Below are positions 49,457-58,373 of a stretch of DNA of 59,746 bases, in pieces; the first letter of the stretch is position 1; each line of letters begins with the position of its first letter. Below the pieces are notes generated by a model. The model did not search any database and was not told the origin of the DNA. It worked only from the letters and a program-made list of their open reading frames with translations. Both the position numbers and the translations under genes were made by a program. The DNA is from Prevotella sp. (GTDB lineage: Bacteria > Bacteroidota > Bacteroidia > Bacteroidales > Bacteroidaceae): the NCBI GenBank assembly GCA_022732315.1, contig JAIJUV010000001.1:1-59746 (forward strand). Reading direction: 5' to 3'.

Positions 49457-50854
49457 TTATTCTACTGTGCAGTAGATATTGTCATTTGTCTTTCTTGTTG
49501 GATACAACTTGACTGTGTTGCCTGCTACTGTAATGTTGTCACCACCTGCTGTCAGGTTGTTGAGGCTTCCACCGAGGTTGACATCCCAACCACCATTTAC
49601 GCGGAACTTCCAACCATCTGCTGTTACACCTACATTTTTAGCCTCAAAGCAATACTCATCAGCATTCCAAGTCATGGCTGCGTCTCCATCCCAATTGTTG
49701 AAGCCACCGATGATGCCCATGGTCTCAACCTTAGTTGCCTTGATGGTGCCTTCTCCAAGATTAACATCGAAGTAGTAGACACCCACTCCAGCGTTCACGC
49801 CGATGTTTCCATTTGCGTTGGTTGTTGCAGCATCCGAGAATGTGTTGAATGTACCAGCGTTGATTTCGTTGTCCCATTTTCCTGCTACACGCTGGAACTT
49901 GAACTGGAGACCAGCTCCGTTAGGATCGGCTACATATATATAACCAGTGTATACGCCCTTTGCCTCGTCCACGAGAGCGAGCTTCTGGTCTGAGCTCTTC
50001 CAACCGTCAGTTGCGCCAATGAAGTAGATGAATGGATCGTAGTTAACCTCCTCTAAGGTATAAGAGTAGTCCATCATGTTGATGGTGAGCTTATACTTAC
50101 CAGCCTTGGCAATCTTACCAGCCTTAGCGTCACCGTTGGTCAGCGCACCAGTCATGCTGGCGTCGCCGTCAACCTTAGGACCTACTACGCCGGCAGCCCA
50201 GATGTTACCGCCATCAACGTTCTTTTTTGGAATAATCTTCCAATACTGATCAGCCTTGGTTGTCTCGAATGTGATGGTGAAGACCGGATCCTCATATACA
50301 TCCTTGTCGCTGTGGTTGAATGCCTTTGCGGCTTCTTTAGTCCAACCATTCTGATCTGCGGTTGCGAACATATCGCCTACGAGGTAATAGCCTTCTTCTA
50401 TAACTGGAGCCTCTGGAATGGCCTTTACCTGGAATGTTTCAGATGTAGCCATCTTGATAGCTGTAGCTCCATTGCTTACCCATGCGTCGAGAGTAGCATC
50501 GATATCACGCTCTTTAGGGCGCTTGCCAAACTTATCTACAATATAATTTACCAAGTCAGCTTTTGCCATGTTACCTTCTGCGTCAATATCGAAAGCTTGA
50601 CCACCAATATTGATCTTGTAGGTTGGAGTGTAAGCAGCGTCGGAAGAAGTAGGAGCAACAATGCTCGCTACTTTTACCTTCTCTGTTGCTACTTCAGCCA
50701 AGTTGATGACATCTACTGCAGTAACGCTACCGTTTCCGAATGCCACAGCTTCCTCCTGGGAATTTGACTGTGGGGTACCCCAATCCGTGTAGTCTTCGGT
50801 ACATGATACCATAGACATCAGCAGGGTCATTCCCAATAATATTTTCTTAATCAT
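49457..50854 (-). CDS. susF: SusF-like surface starch-binding lipoprotein
   Basis: Outer-membrane lipoprotein that binds starch but does not hydrolyse it. Lipobox at MVSC (Cys18), followed by TEDYTDWG, acid-rich like the surface-export signal of Bacteroidetes. 465 residues with an N-terminal Ig-like domain (about 30-145) and three carbohydrate-binding repeats; the last two contain YFIGATDGWKSS and GIIGGFNNWDGDAAMTW, each with Trp suited to glucan stacking. Last gene of susC-D-E-F; 22 bases after susE. Confidence 0.87.
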   Translation of the reverse strand: MIKKILLGMTLLMSMVSCTEDYTDWGTPQSNSQEEAVAFGNGSVTAVDVINLAEVATEKVKVASIVAPTSSDAAYTPTYKINIGGQAFDIDAEGNMAKADLVNYIVDKFGKRPKERDIDATLDAWVSNGATAIKMATSETFQVKAIPEAPVIEEGYYLVGDMFATADQNGWTKEAAKAFNHSDKDVYEDPVFTITFETTKADQYWKIIPKKNVDGGNIWAAGVVGPKVDGDASMTGALTNGDAKAGKIAKAGKYKLTINMMDYSYTLEEVNYDPFIYFIGATDGWKSSDQKLALVDEAKGVYTGYIYVADPNGAGLQFKFQRVAGKWDNEINAGTFNTFSDAATTNANGNIGVNAGVGVYYFDVNLGEGTIKATKVETMGIIGGFNNWDGDAAMTWNADEYCFEAKNVGVTADGWKFRVNGGWDVNLGGSLNNLTAGGDNITVAGNTVKLYPTRKTNDNIYCTVE

Positions 50855-50876
50855 AATTGTCTATACTTTAAGTGAT

Positions 50877-52136
50877 TTACAATTGAACGATGCTGAATGC
50901 ACCTGTAATGTCGTTGAATGAGATGACATACTTGCCTTCTGCCAAGCCGAGGTTAGAGTTGCCACCTGTTCCACATTTACCGTACATGTTGATAGCGCCA
51001 TCTGTTGCGCCATATCCCCAGCTGGTATCCCAAGAACCGGCAATCTTGAACTTGAACTGTGCTGTGTCACCAGCAGGAACATCCATTACATAGTACCATG
51101 CGTGGTTCTCAACGCTCTCAGTGTTGTAAGGAAGCATTGGAGTGTCTGCCCAATCATTGAATGAACCACTAATCTGGATAGTACCATAGTTGTTTACTGT
51201 ACCCTCGTACTTCACCATCTTGGCTGTGTTGTCAGCTGTGTTGATAGTAATGGTATAGTAACCGGCTTCTGGAGCTACGATGTGACCACCGTCGCTACCG
51301 CCATTACGGTTGATGATAGTACCCTTTGTAGCGCCATTGGCGTTCATACTGTAATCCCAGTTGAAGTCTGAAGGCATAATCTTGAAGCCGGCTCCGTCGC
51401 ACTCGGCCTTGTCGTTGTAATCGCCAGTAAGGAAGTAATTGGTGTATTCAATCTCACCAGCACCAGTCTTCTTGTCGTAAGAGAAGTTTGGCTTAAGGAA
51501 CATAGGAAGTGCATCTTCTCCAATGCTCTTTTTGCCAGCCCACTTAGCGCCGAACATGTTACCTACAAGATACCACATTGTTGGAACAGCATCCTTCAAT
51601 TCAATATAGTAAGGCTTTACGTTGAGCTTTACTGAGTTTGAAGCGATAGGGTTCAGACGGCTTGTGCCCTCAAGGATGTAAGCGTTAACACGAACGTACA
51701 TCTCCTGCTCGGCAGGAACATTACCTTCAGTCCATTTAAGTATCTTTACCAATGCCTTGTCCATTTCTTCTGCAGAGGCAGAAATATTACATTTCTGTGT
51801 GGTGTTGCTAAGAACAGCGTAGTCTGGCACCTTTTCTCCACTCTCGTCTGCAGCAGCTTCATCAGTAGAAACTGTGAAGCTGTTGGTTGGAGATACCTGC
51901 ACCTCGTAAGTTGCGTTGATAGGGGCATTGTCTGCTGTGTACTTAGGCTGTGACCATGTAAGGCCAAGTCCTGTGGAATGCTCCAAATCAATAGTCGCAT
52001 TGGCATATGCAGGAGTGTTCAACACAAACTCTTTAGGCTGAATCAGCGTTGGGTTAGAGTCGTTGTCATCCGAACATGATGCGAATAAGCTGATGATGCC
52101 GACAAGCAGAGCACCAATTATATATTTATTCTTCAT
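50877..52136 (-). CDS. susE: SusE-like surface starch-binding lipoprotein
   Basis: Surface lipoprotein with lipobox FASC (Cys21) and an acidic export signal (SDDNDS). The N-terminal SusE domain reads EFVLNTPAYANATIDL…GLGLTWSQPKY; it is followed by two binding modules, the last including QISGSFNDWADTPMLPYN. 419 residues versus 387 in B. thetaiotaomicron SusE. Third gene in the operon; binding of starch or maltooligosaccharide is inferred from context and Trp patterns. Confidence 0.88.
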   Translation of the reverse strand: MKNKYIIGALLVGIISLFASCSDDNDSNPTLIQPKEFVLNTPAYANATIDLEHSTGLGLTWSQPKYTADNAPINATYEVQVSPTNSFTVSTDEAAADESGEKVPDYAVLSNTTQKCNISASAEEMDKALVKILKWTEGNVPAEQEMYVRVNAYILEGTSRLNPIASNSVKLNVKPYYIELKDAVPTMWYLVGNMFGAKWAGKKSIGEDALPMFLKPNFSYDKKTGAGEIEYTNYFLTGDYNDKAECDGAGFKIMPSDFNWDYSMNANGATKGTIINRNGGSDGGHIVAPEAGYYTITINTADNTAKMVKYEGTVNNYGTIQISGSFNDWADTPMLPYNTESVENHAWYYVMDVPAGDTAQFKFKIAGSWDTSWGYGATDGAINMYGKCGTGGNSNLGLAEGKYVISFNDITGAFSIVQL

Positions 52137-52167
52137 ATTGCGTTTTCTTTAATAATTCTTTTATACT

Positions 52168-53901
52168 TTAGTTTTGAACCTCGTTGTATCCATCAATCTG
52201 TGTCAAGTTCTTGTTAGAAAGAACCTCTGAAGATGGGAGAGGATATACATTATAGGTCTTGGCGAAGGTTGTACCATTAGTACTACCACCCTTAAGTTCC
52301 CAATTGTATGTGGCCTGACTGCCACCAAACTGATTGAAACGGATCAAATCGGTACGGCGAAGACCCTCGCAATACAACTCACGGGCACGCTCGTCGAGCA
52401 CGTCGTTGAGAGTGTAAGAGGCACGCACGGCTGCGTGGGCACGGTTGCGAAGAGCATCGATATATTTCTTTGCCTTAGCCGAGCTTTCACCATTGATGTG
52501 CATCTCAGCCTCAGCTGCATTGAGGTAAGCCTCAGCTACACGGAAGAGGAAGAAGTCTATATCTACGTTATAGCTGTCGTGAGGAGTACCACCATTAGAA
52601 TAGTTGTTATTCCATTTTGGTGTTGCAATACCCTTGACGAACTTATCGTTAGCACCAATCTCCAAAGTACGATCGCCGTCACTGTTGCCTTTACCCCAAA
52701 GGATAGCACGGTCATCAACGTTCATAGCACGGATTTCGGAAGCTGACTTGTTTACAACAACTTTTGGATCGGTAAAGAACTTCTCTACGAATTGTGGACG
52801 AACACGCATACCTGACCATGTGTTGGCAGTAGTGGCAGCATCCTTATCTGTAACAGTCTGCATCGTAGCATCCCAAAGAGCTGCAACAAAGAACATCGAG
52901 CCACCCCATCCCTGAGTCTTGTCACCATCTTGCATCAAAGGAAGAAGAGCCTCGCAGCTTGCACCATTTGAACCATTGTCGCCCATGAAGAGCAGGTCGT
53001 ATGGCTTGTAGCCATTAGCCTTAGCCTCATTAGACATCTTGCTGTCATCGAAGAGCTTATAGTCTGAATTGATAACCTTCTCGGCATAATCGAGTGCCTC
53101 ATTCCAGTAAGGATTGTTCTGGCCATCGTTGTTAAGGTATGTACCTGCATTGAGGTACAGACGGCTTAAGAGCAGCCAGCATGTGCCTTTATCAATACGG
53201 CCATAGTCTGGGTCGCTGTCAGTCTCAGGCTTTGCCTCCAACAGGTCTGGCTCTGCAGCGAGCAATTCGTCCTTTACCCAGTTGAACAGGAACTCACGGC
53301 CCAACTGAAGAAGCTCTGCACGAGTGTAAGACTTGCCTTCCTCAAACTTTGAATTGTAAGTATGAGCCTGTCGTGGCGTCTCTGCCGAAATCTTATCAAT
53401 GAATGTTGGATCACCGAAGAAGTCGAGCATCAAGAAATAGCTGTAGGCACGAATGACACGTACCTCTGCATACTTGGTTGGCTCTGCCTTGGCAGCGTCA
53501 AGACTTAAGAAGTGGTTCTCGTAAGAGATGTTCGACATCAGACGATAGTAGAGGTTCTTCAGAGTGGCATTACCCGGATCGAACTTATTGTAGGCAACAT
53601 CTGCGATACCGCCATCCGACCACCAGCAGATAGCTTCGTCGGTAGGTACCTCGTTGAAGTTGAACAGGTTGCGTAGAAGGGTTGACTTACCAGCGTCGTC
53701 GATAGTGAAATCGGCATTACCGTCATTACCCTCCATGATAAGACCAGCATAGCACTTGCTGTATAAGCCCGTAATATTAGGATTGGCATCAACAGTAGGG
53801 TCAATGTTTCCCTTGTTCAAGTCATCCATGCAAGAGCTCAAGCTTGCTGAAAGCAGAAGAGCTACTGCTGGGGCAATTATGTTGAATTTATTGAGTTTCA
53901 T
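52168..53901 (-). CDS. susD: SusD-like outer-membrane glycan-binding lipoprotein
   Basis: TPR-fold lid that covers the SusC transporter and binds starch helices. Lipobox LSSC (Cys24) followed by MDDLN. Typical segments are AICWWSDGGIADVAYN, RVIRAYSYFLMLDFFGDP, DKGTCWLLLSRLYLNAG, FFLFRVAEAYLNAAEAEMH and RARELYCEGLRRTDLIRFNQFG. 577 residues is close to 551 in the prototype. It directly follows susC (21 bases). Aromatic residues for binding are likely but not mapped here. Confidence 0.93.
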   Translation of the reverse strand: MKLNKFNIIAPAVALLLSASLSSCMDDLNKGNIDPTVDANPNITGLYSKCYAGLIMEGNDGNADFTIDDAGKSTLLRNLFNFNEVPTDEAICWWSDGGIADVAYNKFDPGNATLKNLYYRLMSNISYENHFLSLDAAKAEPTKYAEVRVIRAYSYFLMLDFFGDPTFIDKISAETPRQAHTYNSKFEEGKSYTRAELLQLGREFLFNWVKDELLAAEPDLLEAKPETDSDPDYGRIDKGTCWLLLSRLYLNAGTYLNNDGQNNPYWNEALDYAEKVINSDYKLFDDSKMSNEAKANGYKPYDLLFMGDNGSNGASCEALLPLMQDGDKTQGWGGSMFFVAALWDATMQTVTDKDAATTANTWSGMRVRPQFVEKFFTDPKVVVNKSASEIRAMNVDDRAILWGKGNSDGDRTLEIGANDKFVKGIATPKWNNNYSNGGTPHDSYNVDIDFFLFRVAEAYLNAAEAEMHINGESSAKAKKYIDALRNRAHAAVRASYTLNDVLDERARELYCEGLRRTDLIRFNQFGGSQATYNWELKGGSTNGTTFAKTYNVYPLPSSEVLSNKNLTQIDGYNEVQN

Positions 53902-53922
53902 ATCGAAATCTATTTTAAAATG

Positions 53923-56900
53923 TTAGAAGTTAAGGTTCAGACCGAGCAGGAATGTGCGGCAACGAGGATAGATGTTGTCGTCCTTACCTGATGTTACTTC
54001 AGGGTCGATACCTTTATACTTGGTGATAGTAAACACGTTAGAGCATGAGGCGTAGATACGGCCAGAGATGCCCTTGTAGTTGCCACCCTTCAGCAGATTG
54101 TTGAAGTTATAGCCCAGTGTGATGTTGTCGCACTTCAGGAAGCTACCATTCTGTACGAAGTAGTCGGTGAGAGGATAGTTGTATGAAGTCCAGCCCAAAT
54201 TTACAATATCCTTTGTGCTGTTTTTGTAATATCCCTTAGCACTACAAATTTCTTTCGTATTTATTGCACCCTCAGCGTATCCATTGTAGAGATAGTTTCC
54301 GAGGCTTGCACGGAAGTTACTTCCGAGATCCCAGTTCTTGTATGCAATCTTGAAGCTGAAACCACCAGTCCAAGGAGCTACAATGTTCTTATAGAAGTAT
54401 TTATCGTTCTCGTCAATAGAACCATCACCATTGCGGTCTACATAGCAACCCATGATAGGACGTCCGTTCTGATCGTATACCTGTTGGTAAACCAAGAACG
54501 AATTGGCTGGCTTTCCTACTTTATGATAGGTGATTGCCTGATCCTGACCTACCTTCATACCTGCCTCCATCAAATCACGACCACCTGCAAGTTCGGTAAT
54601 CTCGTTCTTGTTGTAAGCAGCGTTGACGCTCAATTCTACAAACCAGTCCTTGGTCTGGATAGGACGACCTGTGATAGCTACCTCAAAACCCTTGTTTTCC
54701 AATGTACCTGCATTCATCAAGAGAGCATTGTCAAAGTTCTGACCTGCAGCGATGGTTGTTGTGCTGAGCAAGTCGGTTGTCTTGCGGATATAACCATCAA
54801 GGTTGATGGTGAGTCTCTGGTCGAACATACCATAGTCGAGACCTACGTTCCATGTAGTAGTCGTCTCCCAAGTCAATTCGTCATTGTATGCCAATGGACG
54901 GTAGAGTATTCCTGGGTTGTTGGCAATACCACCGATTGGATAGAGGAAGTGATTACTTGTACTCTTCTTATAGGTAGCGGTGTAGTACTCTCTACCTGTA
55001 TCCTGCTGACCGGTCTTACCCCAACCAAGTCGGAGTTTCAAGTCGCTGATAGCATCAACATCTTTCAGGAATTTTTCGTCTTTGATACGCCATGCGAAGG
55101 CTGCTGATGGGAAGAAGCCCCAACGGTGTCCGTCTGCAAAGCGGCTTGAACCATCATAACGGGCAGTGAATGTAAGGAGGTAACGATCCAACAGAGAATA
55201 GTTGGCACGTCCATACCAGCTGACGAGATAGGTCTGGCCTTTCCAGTAGCTTGCATCGTAAGACTTCACGGTTCCTGCAAGAGGTTCGCCCTTATCGTTC
55301 TTACCTTCGTTGGTAGAAGGATACATTGATCTGCTCCACTGGTCTCCCCAATATTTCATGTGGCTATACTCATAACCAGCCATGATGTCGAAGTGGTTAG
55401 CCTTGTTGAAGTCCTTGGTGTACTGAGCATAGGCAGTAGCTACAACGTTATACTTCTTCTCCTTATTTTCGCTGTTGCCACCATAGTAGAATCCGTATGT
55501 AGATTGTGGATTGTTGGTGTTGTACTCTCCACCAGTGCTATATTCTCCAGCTATGTTGGCGTGAAGATGAAGGTCTTCGAAACCATGTATCTTATAGTCT
55601 GCCTCTACATTACCCAAGAGAATATGCGCACTCTTGTAGAAATCGTAGTTTTCAACTTTTTCTACAGGGTTTGTTGGAGCATCGTCGTTGCGGTTATATG
55701 GGAATGTAGGGTCGTATGAAGTAGTAGGTAATGCCCACTGCCAATAGCCACCCCAGTTCTTGAATGTTTCGTCACTGCTCTTTACTGGGCGGGTAGGATC
55801 CATATTGATAGCTGCACCTACTGCATCTTGTCCACCTGGATTTGTTTTTGAGTAAGAATACTTACCGTTGACATTAATGTTAAGGTGCTTGTCGAACAAT
55901 GATGGATTGATGTTGAAACCGGCAGTAACTCGCTTATAGTCAGAACCCTTTAGAATACCTTCCTGACCGGTGTAACCAACGCTGACACGATAAGGCATAG
56001 ACCAAGAATTCTTACTGATTCCACCTGTCAAGCTGACATTATGCTCATGGCTGACAGCTGCACGGTAAATCTCGTCCTGCCAGTCGGTATCATATGTGCC
56101 GGCAGAATAATCTGGAGTTCCATCTTCATTGAACTTCTTCCAGCCTAAACCTTTGTAGGCAGAAGAATCTTCACCATAATAGTTCTTGATGAAGTCTGTA
56201 TATTCAGAAGCATTCATCACATCCATCTTCTTGGCAACAGTACTTACCGAAAGTGTACCATTGTAAGAAATCTGTGGCTTCTGGCCGCTGCGACCCTTCT
56301 TGGTTGTAATGATGATGACACCATTAGAACCACGGGAACCATAGATAGCTGTAGCTGAAGCATCCTTCAATACGGTGAAGCTCTCGATATCGTTAGGATT
56401 GACAAGAGAAAGAGGGTTGTTAACACCCTTTGTATTATTGTTATCCATAGGCATACCATCGATAACAATCAATGGGTTGTTGCTCGCAGTAAGAGAAGCT
56501 CCACCACGGATACGAATCTGTGCACCATCACCAGGAGCACCCGTTGATGAGTTGACATTTACACCGGCAATTTTACCTTGGATCATATCCTGTGCAGAAG
56601 TAATGATACCATGGTTCTTCTCGTCTGGCTTGATAGCTGTAACGGAACCTGTCAAGTCGTTTTTCTTAGCTACACCATAACCGATGACAACGACCTCGTT
56701 CAAAGACTTAGAGTCATCTGCCAAGGTAATGTTCATGTTGTTAGCTGCTTTCACAGTCTGTGGAGTCATTCCCAGATAGGTGAAAGTAAGATTAGCACCT
56801 GGAGCTGCGTCAACAGAGAAGTTACCATCCATGTCGGTAATACCTACAGCCTTACCGTTCACTGTAATGGTAGCACCCATAATAGGCTCACCGGAAGCAT

Positions 56901-57015
56901 CCTTCACGTGTCCCTTAATCGCAGCTGTCTGCGCAAAGGAACTTGCTGTCAGAAGCAGACCACCTGCGAGGGTCAATGCTCTGAGAGGCAATTTAAATTT
57001 TACCTGCTTCATCAT
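53923..57015 (-). CDS. susC: SusC-like TonB-dependent transporter
   Basis: Outer-membrane importer of maltooligosaccharides powered by TonB. Signal peptide to SSFAQ (about residue 29), carboxypeptidase-like beta-sandwich (AIKGHVKDASGEPIMGATITV), TonB box region VVVIGYG, plug domain with QIRIRGGASL, VIDGMPMD, VLKDASATAIYGSRGSNGVI, and a 22-strand barrel ending in LLGLNLNF. 1030 residues. Two ATGs (57015, 57012) are possible. First gene of the operon, with its operator and -7 element upstream. Confidence 0.95.
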   Translation of the reverse strand: MMKQVKFKLPLRALTLAGGLLLTASSFAQTAAIKGHVKDASGEPIMGATITVNGKAVGITDMDGNFSVDAAPGANLTFTYLGMTPQTVKAANNMNITLADDSKSLNEVVVIGYGVAKKNDLTGSVTAIKPDEKNHGIITSAQDMIQGKIAGVNVNSSTGAPGDGAQIRIRGGASLTASNNPLIVIDGMPMDNNNTKGVNNPLSLVNPNDIESFTVLKDASATAIYGSRGSNGVIIITTKKGRSGQKPQISYNGTLSVSTVAKKMDVMNASEYTDFIKNYYGEDSSAYKGLGWKKFNEDGTPDYSAGTYDTDWQDEIYRAAVSHEHNVSLTGGISKNSWSMPYRVSVGYTGQEGILKGSDYKRVTAGFNINPSLFDKHLNINVNGKYSYSKTNPGGQDAVGAAINMDPTRPVKSSDETFKNWGGYWQWALPTTSYDPTFPYNRNDDAPTNPVEKVENYDFYKSAHILLGNVEADYKIHGFEDLHLHANIAGEYSTGGEYNTNNPQSTYGFYYGGNSENKEKKYNVVATAYAQYTKDFNKANHFDIMAGYEYSHMKYWGDQWSRSMYPSTNEGKNDKGEPLAGTVKSYDASYWKGQTYLVSWYGRANYSLLDRYLLTFTARYDGSSRFADGHRWGFFPSAAFAWRIKDEKFLKDVDAISDLKLRLGWGKTGQQDTGREYYTATYKKSTSNHFLYPIGGIANNPGILYRPLAYNDELTWETTTTWNVGLDYGMFDQRLTINLDGYIRKTTDLLSTTTIAAGQNFDNALLMNAGTLENKGFEVAITGRPIQTKDWFVELSVNAAYNKNEITELAGGRDLMEAGMKVGQDQAITYHKVGKPANSFLVYQQVYDQNGRPIMGCYVDRNGDGSIDENDKYFYKNIVAPWTGGFSFKIAYKNWDLGSNFRASLGNYLYNGYAEGAINTKEICSAKGYYKNSTKDIVNLGWTSYNYPLTDYFVQNGSFLKCDNITLGYNFNNLLKGGNYKGISGRIYASCSNVFTITKYKGIDPEVTSGKDDNIYPRCRTFLLGLNLNF

Positions 57016-57142
57016 TTTGCTTGATTTTTAAGTTTATGTTTATAATTATATTTAAATTCGTAGTTGAATATCATTGTTAGTCTCTGGCCTTGTTTTATAA
57101 AAAAATAGGTCGAGGTTTTGCGTTGCTTATTCTTTCTGGGTG

Positions 57143-57150
57143 CAAATTTA
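57143..57150 (-). promoter_or_regulatory. -7 element of the sus operon
   Basis: TAAATTTG on the minus strand, giving a ~120-base leader to susC. The LacI-type operator lies 56 bp farther upstream. No well-spaced TTG, so an activator is likely. Confidence 0.55.
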
Positions 57151-57205
57151 CTGTGTTTTTCGATACAATGCACTATTTTTTAGTTAATTCCGTTATTTCT
57201 TATGC

Positions 57206-57217
57206 GCAAACGTTTGC
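57206..57217. promoter_or_regulatory. LacI-type operator in the susC/lacI intergenic region
   Basis: GCAAACGTTTGC, a perfect 12-bp palindrome within TGCGCAAACGTTTGCA. It has the central CG of LacI/CcpA-family operators and lies ~85 bases before the ATG of the divergent LacI gene. Confidence 0.8.
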
Positions 57218-57273
57218 ACTTGATTTGCTTGATATTAATCAAGGAAAAAGGTACAAGATAACGGATATTTGTC

Positions 57274-57281
57274 TAATTTTG
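57274..57281 (+). promoter_or_regulatory. -7 element of the LacI regulator gene
   Basis: TAATTTTG, 20 bases before the ATG at 57302; the leader would be ~14 bases. Confidence 0.5.
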
Positions 57282-57301
57282 CAGCGTAACTTAGAAACAA
57301 C

Positions 57302-58327
57302 ATGAACGAAAATAACAATATAACAATGAAGGATATTGCTCGCGACCTGGGGGTAAGCATCGCCACGGTGAGCCGAGCATTGAAGGACAGTCCGAGAATC
57401 AGTGCTGCCCAGAAGGAGCGTATTCAAGCATACGCGCGTGAACATAACTTCTATCCGAACGTCATCGGCGAGGCTCTTCGCCACAGCAGGGTGCAGCCGA
57501 TGAAGGTAATCGGAGTTATCATTCCCGAGATGGTTCACTATTATTTTATGTCTATTCTCTCGGGAATTGAGGAGGAGGCGAGAGCCAGGGGATATCGTGT
57601 GATGGTGGCACAGAGCAAGGAGCGATACGACCGAGAGGTGGCTATCTGTGAAGACTTCTATAAGAATAAGGTGTGTGGCATCATCGTTTCGCAGGCGAAG
57701 GATACCAAACAGTATGACCATTTCGAGAAGTTGATGGACAATGGTGTGCCGCTCGTCTTTATCGATAGAATCTGTACGGGCGTAAACTGCTCCAGAGTGG
57801 TGGTGGATGACTACATGGGCGCCTTCACCGCCGTGACCCATCTCATTGATACGGGCTGCAAGAAGATAGCCTTCTATGGTTCGCCAATGAATTTGGAGAT
57901 TTCCAAAAACAGATACAACGGTTATCATGATGCCATCGTGAAGCATGGGCTGACCGAGAACCCTGACTGGGTGAGAATCTGCGACAATCGTGCGCAGGCT
58001 GAGGCTATCACGCCTGAAATCCTGGAGCAGGATGAAGTGCCGGATGCTTTCTTCGCCATCAACGACGATACCGCCATCGGCATCCTCTATACCGCCAAGC
58101 GCATGGGATACGCTGTGCCAGATGACATCAGTATCTGCGGTTTTACCAATGGCGACCGTGCCAAGGCAAGCGACCCTATGCTTACCACCGTGGAACAGCG
58201 AGGCGTAGCAGTGGGCGAGGAAGCGGCAAATATCCTCATCGGACAGGTGGAGGGATCCATCCAGAAGGATGATGTGGAGAAAAGAGTGGTGAGAACCCGA
58301 CTCGTGGTAAGAGGAACTACGAGATAA
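57302..58327 (+). CDS. LacI-family transcription regulator of the starch locus
   Basis: N-terminal helix-turn-helix TMKDIARDLGVSIATVSRALKDSPRISAAQK (about residues 8-38), hinge NVIGEALRHSR, then a periplasmic-binding-type effector domain (VIGVIIPEMVHYYFMSILSGIEEEA…DISICGFTNGDRA) likely sensing maltose or an oligosaccharide. 341 residues. Divergent from susC and upstream of the transporter gene, so it probably controls both. The palindromes at 47847, 57206 and 59729 are its best candidate operators. B. thetaiotaomicron uses SusR (not LacI) for its sus locus, so the regulator class differs. Confidence 0.9.
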   Translation: MNENNNITMKDIARDLGVSIATVSRALKDSPRISAAQKERIQAYAREHNFYPNVIGEALRHSRVQPMKVIGVIIPEMVHYYFMSILSGIEEEARARGYRVMVAQSKERYDREVAICEDFYKNKVCGIIVSQAKDTKQYDHFEKLMDNGVPLVFIDRICTGVNCSRVVVDDYMGAFTAVTHLIDTGCKKIAFYGSPMNLEISKNRYNGYHDAIVKHGLTENPDWVRICDNRAQAEAITPEILEQDEVPDAFFAINDDTAIGILYTAKRMGYAVPDDISICGFTNGDRAKASDPMLTTVEQRGVAVGEEAANILIGQVEGSIQKDDVEKRVVRTRLVVRGTTR

Positions 58328-58373
58328 GCTTGAACTTTGAACACCGAACTTTGAAATTTAAAATAACAACAAT

